Below, one piece after another: positions 58,380 through 64,000 of a stretch of DNA of 64,000 nucleotides (positions are counted from its first letter, which is position 1; each line of letters begins with the position of its first letter). Source of the stretch: SIAQ01 sp963767835 (GTDB taxonomy: Bacteria > Planctomycetota > Planctomycetia > Gemmatales > Gemmataceae); NCBI GenBank assembly GCA_963767835.1, contig CAVYFY010000002.1:124001-188000 (forward strand), in the 5' to 3' direction. The notes under the pieces are model-generated. The model made no database searches, was not told the DNA's origin, and saw only the letters and a list, made by a program, of their open reading frames with translations. A program made the translations under genes and the position numbers.

Positions 58380-59249
58380 CTAAAACGCACGGCATCCCGC
58401 GCCTGATCTCGATCCCTTCCCGTACACCTCGGCTGGCGTTCGATCCGCCAGCGACTGATGCGTCCTCGCCTCGTTGTAATAGCCGAAGTAGGTCGTCAGC
58501 CCCGCGGCCAATGCCGGCACCGCCTCCGGACGCCATAGGTAAACGTACTCATACTTCACCGTTCGCCACAACCGCTCCACGAACACGTTATCCAGGCAGC
58601 GACCTCGGCCATCCATGCTCACCTGGGCCCCCGCCGACTCCAGCCGGCTCGTGAACGACGCCGACGTGAACTGCACCCCCTGGTCCGTGTTGAACACCTC
58701 CGGGCAACCTCGACGCAACGCCTCCTCCAACGCCTCCAAGCAAAACTCCGTATCCAGCGTGTTCGACAACTTCCATGACAGCACGTACCGACTGTACCAA
58801 TCGATCACCGCCGTCAAGTACATGAACCCGTTTGGCATGGGAATATACGTGATATCCGTGCTCCACACCTGGTTCACACGCTCGATCGCCACGTTCCGCA
58901 GCAGGTACGGATACACCTTGTGCCCGGCCCCGCCGACCGACAACCGCGGCTTCGGATACACCGCTTCCAGACCCATCAAACGCATCATCCGCTGCACCCG
59001 TTTGCGATTGACCTCATGCCCCTCACGCCGCAGCCAGGCCCTCATGCCTCGGCTGCCTCGGAAGGGATGTGCCGTGTACTCGCGATCGATCAATGCCATC
59101 AGCGCCAGGTTCTCGGCCGTCTCGGTCGCCGGCTCGTAGTAGTAGCTCGACCGACTCAGGCCCAACAACTCGCACTGCTGGCTCACGCTCAGCACGCCAT
59201 CCGCCGCATCGACCCACGCACGCTTGCGCTCAACCGAAGCTGGCAGCTT
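58380..59249 (-). CDS. IS3-family transposase OrfB (copy 2), intact
   Basis: Same protein as copy 1 OrfB but with TAC instead of TAA at the equivalent codon, so the frame runs through NEARTHQSLADRTPAEVYG to the natural stop. DDE residues are in STDITYIP, FNTDQGVQF and DNVFVERLW. It is expressed as a fusion with OrfA if slippage occurs at the A9 tract (T9 on plus, 59248-59256). Confidence 0.92.
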   Translation of the reverse strand, partial: KLPASVERKRAWVDAADGVLSVSQQCELLGLSRSSYYYEPATETAENLALMALIDREYTAHPFRGSRGMRAWLRREGHEVNRKRVQRMMRLMGLEAVYPKPRLSVGGAGHKVYPYLLRNVAIERVNQVWSTDITYIPMPNGFMYLTAVIDWYSRYVLSWKLSNTLDTEFCLEALEEALRRGCPEVFNTDQGVQFTSASFTSRLESAGAQVSMDGRGRCLDNVFVERLWRTVKYEYVYLWRPEAVPALAAGLTTYFGYYNEARTHQSLADRTPAEVYGKGSRSGAGCRAF

Positions 59250-59520
59250 TTTTTTTGAGCCAATCCAGCTCCGTTTTGAGCCGACCGATCTGCTCGTAGA
59301 GCTGGCCCTGCAAAGCCTCGTGCTCGGCGCTGGACGCCTTGGCGCCAGACTGGAACAACTCCTCCGCATTCTCGACGAGCTGCTTCTTCCAGGCATGGAT
59401 CAACGTCGGATGCACTCCGTGCAGTGACGCCAGCTCGCTGACTGTCTTGTCTCCCTTCACCGCTGCCAACGCCACCTGAGCCTTCACCGCCGCCGTGTGG
59501 GACTTCCGTTTCCTTGCCAT
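59230..59520 (-). CDS. IS3-family transposase OrfA (copy 2)
   Basis: Identical in sequence to the 96-aa OrfA of copy 1: N-terminal helix-turn-helix and a C-terminal leucine-rich helix. Its last codons overlap the slippery A9 tract that links it to OrfB. Confidence 0.93.
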   Translation of the reverse strand: MARKRKSHTAAVKAQVALAAVKGDKTVSELASLHGVHPTLIHAWKKQLVENAEELFQSGAKASSAEHEALQGQLYEQIGRLKTELDWLKKKAASFG

Positions 59521-59586
59521 GTTTACCCCTTTCTTGGACAGCCAATAGTAGCTTAGTCGACTGTCCAGTTTTTGGGGTCCACTTCA

Positions 59587-59771
59587 GGGACAGCATTCGC
59601 CGACATCCGCAGTTGCGCATCGGTGATCATCAAACACTCCTTGTTGTGAGGGTGTTCGATGATGACGTCTGGTTCGCAAATCGGGAATTCTAGTTGTCGT
59701 TGAAGAGCGCCGGGGTCAGATCTGATCGGGAATTCTAATTGTCGTCGGGCGGGCATTATAGTTGTCGTTCA
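59587..59771 (-). mobile_element. Remnant of an IS21-family left end with truncated istA start
   Basis: The minus strand carries three tandem copies of an ACGACAA-TA-AAT-CCCG motif (starting near 59768, 59735 and 59702), the multiple terminal repeats typical of IS21 ends. ATG 59630, with AAGGAG 7 nt upstream, begins MITDAQLRMSANAVP, like planctomycete IstA starts, and is cut after about 15 codons by IS3 copy 2. Family assignment rests on the repeat layout. Confidence 0.6.
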
Positions 59772-60640
59772 TCAGGCGTCTTCGAGTCGGTGTAGAACGG
59801 CTTGTTTTGGCTCCACGCCGAAGCAAGCATATCTGGTGTTGCCGTGGTCGAACCAGAATGACGGCTCGGCGATGATCTCCCCGTCATCAGCCAGGATAGG
59901 GTCGATTTCGATGGAGTGCTTTTTCATTAACGATTTCAACCATTGTCGGTGCTTTACCCCCATTAGCCGTAGCAACTCTTCGGCCACATCCAACATGCTC
60001 GCTTCGGCCTGAACCGAAGGAACGTCTGTTAATAGGCTGTGACATTCCTTCAACACCGACATGATCTTGCTGCCATTCGCCGAGTTGTCTTTCAAACCGT
60101 ACACGGCCAGAAGGGATCTCGCCCGAGTCATTGCGACATACAGGCTGTTGGCGAGGATGCCTCGCTCCCGCGCGACGAATTTGTCCACACCGGCTATCAC
60201 GACGATCTCGGCCTCGTACCCCTTGAACGACTGAGCAGTCGAAGCAACCACCGTATTCGCGTCTCGGGTGAACGCCTTGCTGACCTGCACTTCAAGCCGG
60301 GCATCAATCGTCCTGAGCTTGGCTTCGACCTGCGATTCCAATCGGTTCTGCACGGCTTCGCTGTTGTAAAGGATGCAAATGTCGTTCGGCGGCACGCCGT
60401 CATTCACAATCCAAGAAACCAATTGACTCCCCAGAGCGTCGAATTCAGCCTGGATCTCCGTGAATTGCCTCACGATGGGAGTCGGGCCGTGCGTCTGGTT
60501 GAACCGGACGTTCCACCACTCCTCGCCGCCCCGGTCAATCTGCTCGATTAGCCCTCGGTCGATTAGCTCGCCATGATCGCCGCTCTTCTCGTCAGGCTGA
60601 AGTCGATACAGCACGTTGAGCTTCCCGTCCGGCGAACTGC
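59772..60640 (-). pseudogene. C-terminal fragment of a UvrD/superfamily I helicase
   Basis: About 290 residues of a superfamily I DNA helicase. Motif V is seen in TVVASTAQSFKGYEAEIVVI and motif VI in LANSLYVAMTRARSLLAVYG; upstream is DICILYNSEAVQNRLESQ. The C-terminal part (LRLMGVKHRQWLKSLMKKHS) is specific. Walker A and B (motifs I and II) are absent because sequence before SPDGKLNVLYRLQPDEKSG has been replaced by an IS66 end near 60656. The stop codon lies exactly at the IS21 end, so the true C-terminus may also be altered. Relic of a helicase, perhaps a defence or repair gene. Confidence 0.78.
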
Positions 60641-60704
60641 ATCTTGCAGGGCATGGTAAGCTCGATCTCGGATTACTACGCAACACATCCGGGAGGGCTC
60701 AATC

Positions 60705-61097
60705 ATGGCAGGTCGGCGCGATCGCGATTTTGGCAAAGAGCGGTTTTGGCGGCGCACACTTCGGCAATGGCGGCGCAGTGGGCTGAGCGTTCGCGCTTTT
60801 TGTGCTGAACATGTCCTGGCGGAAGCATCCTTCTATGCCTGGCGGCGGATCGTCGCTCAGCGTGATCAAGAGTCCGCGCCTGTTCACGCCAAGCCGGAGC
60901 GGGACCGCGTTGACCGCGCGGCGTCGGCCGGCGACGATGCGCCGGTGTTTGTGCCGTTGCGGGTGATCGATGTGGCGACGCAGGCGGCGTTCGAAGTCGT
61001 GCTGGAGCGTGGCCGAGTCGTGCGCGTCCTGCGCGGCTTTGACACCGAGACGTTGCGGCAACTCCTCGCCGTTCTGGAGGAGGAGCGGCCATGCTGA
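60705..61097 (+). CDS. tnpA: IS66-family accessory protein TnpA
   Basis: A 130-aa TnpA with a helix-turn-helix N-terminus (FWRRTLRQWRRSGLSVRAFC, ASFYAWRRIVAQRD) and a C-terminal region VFVPLRVIDVATQAAFEVVL with RGFDTETLRQLLAVLEEE, as usual for IS66 TnpA. GGGAGG precedes the ATG. It overlaps tnpB by 7 bp. Intact, but without tnpC it cannot mobilise the element. Confidence 0.88.
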   Translation: MAGRRDRDFGKERFWRRTLRQWRRSGLSVRAFCAEHVLAEASFYAWRRIVAQRDQESAPVHAKPERDRVDRAASAGDDAPVFVPLRVIDVATQAAFEVVLERGRVVRVLRGFDTETLRQLLAVLEEERPC

Positions 61098-61172
61098 GCC
61101 TGCCGTTGCCGGTGCGTGTCTATCTGTGTTTGGAGCCGACGGACATGCGGCGCAGCTTCGACGGGTTGTGTT
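61091..61172 (+). pseudogene. tnpB: Truncated IS66-family TnpB
   Basis: Begins MLSLPLPVRVYLCLEPTDMR and RSFDGL, the canonical TnpB opening, then departs from the family after about 27 residues. The frame continues to 61357 through unrelated sequence. Confidence 0.8.
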
Positions 61173-61418
61173 GCACTGGCGGCGGCGTCCTGAGCTTGCC
61201 AATGCGGCAGGAATTTGTCAATGTCCCCCTGACTGGGCTGTCCCAGGTCCAACTTCCGGTAGCTTCAGCTGGCCATGTTTCTGGACGGAGGTTCTCGGAG
61301 GCATTGTATTTGGTACAATGGGATGTGCATTCCCCGTTGAAGGAAAACGGCAATTAGTCGCCGGGCTTCTTGGCGTAGATTATTCCTTGGTCACGGGACT
61401 TGCTTGTTAGGAAATGCA

Positions 61419-61745
61419 ATGGACATCTTTTTGTGCTGCTGTTCTGTAGCGGCGTGCTCGATTCTTTGGTGGTATCACCTTCGCATCATTCTAAAGCGCG
61501 CCTTCAGAAAGGCCTTTATCTTGAGTTGCATTGCAGGAAACATGTTTTCCTGTTTTGTGATACTGTCTTACCTCTTACTTGATGTTCAGTTTGATGGTCC
61601 CGTGTCGAGACCACGAGTGATTATAGAAATCTACGTGGCAGGCTCTTTTCTTGTGTCCTTCATAATTGGGTCAGCATTTGCCGCAAGAATACCCGTTGAG
61701 AAAAAGAAGCCTGAAGAAAACGTTAAACGAAATGACCAGCACTAA
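61419..61745 (+). CDS. Small membrane protein of unknown function
   Basis: About 108 residues with three predicted membrane segments: IFLCCCSVAACSILWWYHL, AFILSCIAGNMFSCFVILSY and VIIEIYVAGSFLVSFIIGSA, then a charged C-terminus (VEKKKPEENVKRNDQH). AGGAAA lies 4-5 nt before ATG 61419. Codon use is more AT-rich than the surrounding genes, suggesting recent transfer. It is a cargo-like single gene between an IS66 remnant and an IS630 element. No family is recognised. Confidence 0.6.
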   Translation: MDIFLCCCSVAACSILWWYHLRIILKRAFRKAFILSCIAGNMFSCFVILSYLLLDVQFDGPVSRPRVIIEIYVAGSFLVSFIIGSAFAARIPVEKKKPEENVKRNDQH

Positions 61746-61840
61746 GTGTCGTAAGGGACGAAGCCGATCTTGTGTTTGGTCAGTTGCCGAGCCAGCCATT
61801 CATGGCCGTTGACATAAACTTGGATGGTGAACGGGAACTA
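61746..61840 (-). pseudogene. Gene fragment interrupted by IS630 (downstream part)
   Basis: The minus strand reads FPFTIQVYVNGHEWLARQ, then LTKHKIGFVPYD and a short remaining end. It lines up in frame with the fragment on the other side of the IS630 (63016-63068), apart from a TAG codon formed at the insertion site. I do not recognise the family. Confidence 0.55.
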
Positions 61841-63015
61841 AATGACCGTGCGTGAATTCGCAGCTGGTGTTATGCAGCGATTCGCCGGTATTGTCGTTGG
61901 TTGCGCTTGCGGAGGTGGTAACGAACTGCCTCCATCAGTTTTGTCATGTTCGGTTGGCGATGGTTGCGCGTCACATCGGCGTGGAGGTCCTCCCAGACCC
62001 GCTCAATCTTGTTGTGGTCAGGGCAATATGGAGGCAAGAAATGCAGTTTGATCTTGCCTGCCAAGTAGCCGCTCAAGGCCGCGTGGACAATGTCGCTTTT
62101 ATGAATGCGATAGTTGTCACAGATCAGGTGCAAGCAGCGCTCCTTGGGATAATCTCGACGCAGGCGGTCGAGCAAGTCGAGAAACAGGTAGCTCGTCTTG
62201 CGAATTCCTTCGACCCAGGTCACGATGCCGGTGCGGACATCAAGGGCCCCGGCCAGGTAACGCTTTTCATTCTTGCCTGGCGTGAGCACCTGTTTCTGTT
62301 GGCCCGACACCATCCAGTCCAGGCCGATTTTCGGGTTCAGATGAATGTCCACCTCATCCTCGTAAAAGACCCGTTCGCCGCGCGGCGGCGTGTCGATCAG
62401 ACGCCGCAGTTCCCGCAAACGCCTGGTTTTTGCCGACTTCGACCAAGGACAACCCACGATTGGCTTGGGGCGACCACGCCGGGCTTTGATCTGGGCCAGG
62501 GCTCGGCTCATCGTGGTCGTATGAATGCGCACGCCGGTCAAACGCACCATCGTCTCGATCAACAATTTGCGCGTCCAAGTCGGACGACGCCAGCCATAAA
62601 GTTCCGGCGAGTTGCTCACGATGCAATGCAGACGCTGCAAGTAATCTTCGCTGAGCTTTTCCTCGCCATTGTCGGTTCGGCCATCCTGCAAGCCCGCTTC
62701 ACCATAGCGGCGAAATCTCGCTACCACTCGTCCAACCGTGGTGTGGTGCACTTGCAGAACTTTCGCGGTCTGGCGGGTCGAGCGTCCGTTGATCACATTG
62801 ATAATCATCAAATAGCGCAGCCGAGTACCGGCGTTGCGACAATGGCGGAGCGATCTGCACAAACGCTCCTTGACACTGAACCGAACCTTCAGGACAATCA
62901 TCTTCATGGGAATTCCTCTCGTTCTCAAGAGCGTGCCTTGAGGGCACTTGTGGCGGAATCCCCATTTTTTATTGCGCTCCTGCGTACCCGTGCAGCTGAT
63001 TCACGCACGGTCATT
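61841..63015 (-). mobile_element. IS630-family insertion sequence (1,175 bp)
   Basis: Terminal inverted repeats start AATGACCGTGCGTGAAT at both ends and are flanked by the TA dinucleotide duplication (61839-61840 and 63016-63017) typical of IS630/Tc1-mariner. It contains one intact transposase gene and lies within an older coding fragment. Confidence 0.93.
61870..62907 (-). CDS. IS630-family transposase
   Basis: A 345-aa transposase with N-terminal helix-turn-helix domains (LMIINVINGRSTRQTAKVLQ, TTVGRVVARFRRYG) and a DDE core: RVFYEDEVDIHLNPKIG, LHLICDNYRIHKS and PPYCPDHNKIERVWEDLH. ATG 62907 with GAGAGGA upstream gives a normal N-terminus. Full length, so probably functional. Confidence 0.93.
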   Translation of the reverse strand: MKMIVLKVRFSVKERLCRSLRHCRNAGTRLRYLMIINVINGRSTRQTAKVLQVHHTTVGRVVARFRRYGEAGLQDGRTDNGEEKLSEDYLQRLHCIVSNSPELYGWRRPTWTRKLLIETMVRLTGVRIHTTTMSRALAQIKARRGRPKPIVGCPWSKSAKTRRLRELRRLIDTPPRGERVFYEDEVDIHLNPKIGLDWMVSGQQKQVLTPGKNEKRYLAGALDVRTGIVTWVEGIRKTSYLFLDLLDRLRRDYPKERCLHLICDNYRIHKSDIVHAALSGYLAGKIKLHFLPPYCPDHNKIERVWEDLHADVTRNHRQPNMTKLMEAVRYHLRKRNQRQYRRIAA

Positions 63016-63068
63016 TAGGTGGGCAGGCGAATGTGCAACAGGCCGAACTCCAGGGTCCACGCATCTAA
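63016..63068 (-). pseudogene. Gene fragment interrupted by IS630 (upstream part)
   Basis: The minus strand reads LDAWTLEFGLLHIRLPT up to the IS630 border, joining FPFTIQVYVNGHEWLARQ beyond the element. Stop codons just upstream (near 63072-63077) show that the 5' part is missing as well. Confidence 0.5.
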
Positions 63069-63155
63069 TCCTCACTATTTTCCCTCGGGGCCTTGAAAAA
63101 GACAAGGGAACAAGCGAATGATGGAGAAGACCTCGCCCGTTCATGGAGGTGATCT

Positions 63156-63746
63156 ATGGTAATGTCTTCCCGTCTTTCCAAGGCCAGCATTCGGAAATTC
63201 TTCGCCTCGTTGCCCGATCCCAGGAGACGACGCACTCGAGTCAAACATCCGCTCCTTACTTTGGTTGTGATTGCCTTATGCGGCACCATCGCCGGCGCGG
63301 ACAATTGGGAAGAAATTGTGCAGTTCGCAAGTGATCGCCACGATTGGTTGGCTCGTTTGGTGGATTTGTCCAAAGGCATACGTTCGCATGATACCTTCGG
63401 ACGCGTTTTCGCAGCCTTGAATTCAGTGGCCTTTCAGAAGTGTCTGCTGAACTGGGTGCAACGCCTACACGAAGTGACCAAGGGACAAGTGATCGCCATC
63501 GACGGCAAGGTGGCGCGTGAAGCCATGGCGCGGGCGGGCGATCAAGGCCCCATGACACTGGTCAGCGCGTGGGCTTCAGCAAACCATGTGTTCCTCGGGC
63601 AAGTGGCAGGGGCGAAGGGTTCCAATGAGTTGGGAGCCTTGCCCAAACTTTTGGAGTTGCTGGATCTACTAGTAATCGACATTCTACGTTGGTATTCATT
63701 GCGCAACAAAAAGGAGAAACCAAATGATCACGTTGATACAAATTAG
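63156..63746 (+). pseudogene. Truncated ISAs1-family transposase
   Basis: The N-terminal 170 residues match ISAs1 transposases: FFASLPDPRRRRTRVKHPLL, TLVVIALCGTIAGADNWEEI, GIRSHDTFGRVFAAL, GQVIAIDGKVAREA (first catalytic Asp) and PKLLELLDL. After about 63669 the sequence becomes unrelated (VIDILRWYSLRNKKEKP), so the later catalytic residues are missing. The element has lost its right half. Confidence 0.85.
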
Positions 63747-63799
63747 AATGGTTTCCGGCGTCGTGTGCAAAAACCCGACAATGGTAATATGCTGGTGGA

Positions 63800-64000
63800 C
63801 GAAGGTTGCAGCGAAATGCGAAGCGAGTCGTTGTTGGTCGAATATGCCGCGACTTACTTGGCGAACCGAGATGGAACGCGCAACTGACGGCAGCGCGCAG
63901 TTGGCCTGGGTGGCCTACGGAGCGGGTTGAAGTCATCGACGATGACCAAGGCATCAGCGGTCGCACCATCGAAGGCCGTGTGGGATTTCAGCGACTGCTG
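63800..64000 (+). pseudogene. Degenerate serine recombinase fragment at the window edge
   Basis: Near the edge one frame reads TERVEVIDDDQGISGRTIEG then RVGFQRLL, the conserved strand and D-GISG motif of serine recombinases, and runs off the window. Upstream the matching residues (ESLLVEYAATYLANRDGTRN, RQRAVGLG) lie in other frames, with a stop and at least one missing base near 63913, so the gene looks decayed or badly read. The rest is outside the window. Confidence 0.6.

Larger units (their letters stand above)
58110..59586 (-). mobile_element. IS3-family insertion sequence, copy 2 (1,477 bp)
   Basis: Inverted copy of the element at 39124-40600, with the same length and ends (TAAGGTGGACCCC at 58110 and GGGGTCCACTTCA at 59586), flanked by a 3-bp GGG duplication (58107-58109 and 59587-59589). 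OrfB here is intact, so this copy may be the active one. It inserted into older recombinase/IS21 remnant sequence. Confidence 0.93.
60656..61172 (+). mobile_element. IS66-family remnant (left end, tnpA, start of tnpB)
   Basis: The left part of an IS66-type element: a GTAAGCTCGATC-type end at about 60656, an intact tnpA (60705-61097) and the first 27 codons of tnpB. tnpC and the right end are missing; sequence after about 61172 is unrelated. It truncated the helicase gene on its left. Confidence 0.78.

Noticed and set aside
58052..64000. A single serine recombinase gene split between 58052 and the right edge
   Set aside because: The two fragments look like different recombinase lineages and do not align as one protein; the sequences between them belong to several unrelated insertions.

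Overview
The window looks like a chromosomal piece of a Planctomycete, most plausibly of the Gemmataceae type; this is inferred from gene content, no rRNA is present. Clues are a DUF1559 prepilin-like protein with an H-X9-DG tail, a giant extracellular repeat protein with an N-terminal LE-x-R type motif and a C-terminal dockerin-like pair of calcium loops, an ECF sigma factor of the planctomycete type, a TatC with a large insert, many secreted proteins of unknown role, high GC, and long intergenic inverted repeats at gene boundaries.

Layout. 0.7-15 kb (minus): one giant surface or secreted protein gene (about 4,736 aa once a single inserted base is removed), built of five macro-repeats of about 880-1,000 residues. 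15.3-19.5 kb: DUF1559 protein, a small carboxypeptidase-regulatory-like membrane protein, a TPR protein, a CBS-pair protein and a cytidylate-kinase-like protein. 19.7-25.1 kb: tandem amidohydrolase, RluD-type pseudouridine synthase, a membrane-anchored TPR-like protein and a HAD hydrolase. 25.4-33.4 kb: rsfS and argS (plus) face a minus-strand series: alkaline phosphatase-like protein, ribE, tatC, ECF sigma factor, DUF4440 protein, M32 carboxypeptidase. 33.6-39.1 kb: Gfo/Idh/MocA oxidoreductase, sigma-54 activator, ABC-2 permease, a small secreted Pro-rich protein with an in-frame UGA, and a DUF4870 protein. 39.1-40.6 kb: IS3-family element, copy 1. 40.8-43.3 kb: MCE/MlaD-OmpA-like protein and a KaiC/RadA-like ATPase. 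43.9-48.3 kb: an envelope polysaccharide or lipid cluster (ChbG/HpnK deacetylase, 2OG-Fe(II) oxygenase, GT2, GT87). 48.3-52.8 kb: clpS, a sugar isomerase-like protein, an SGNH hydrolase, a di-heme peroxidase and a secreted Cys/His-rich partner. 53.1-64 kb: an accessory region packed with nested mobile elements: a RepA/DnaB-like ATPase, a DDE element that splits a small conserved gene (reconstructable across a 7-bp target duplication), a DWDG-motif protein, an HNH endonuclease, IS3 copy 2, IS21 and IS66 remnants, a UvrD-type helicase fragment, an intact IS630 and truncated ISAs1 and serine-recombinase genes.

Two window-wide patterns matter for the reader. (1) At least nine single-base indels break otherwise conserved genes; in every case removing or adding one base restores a multiple of three and a continuous family-like protein. 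Seven are extra bases and two are missing bases, so sequencing or assembly error is a real possibility. (2) At least nine long inverted repeats (up to 36 bp perfect) sit between genes; three share a related core (CGCTTGC-G-TT--GCG) and look like a dispersed REP/MITE-like family.
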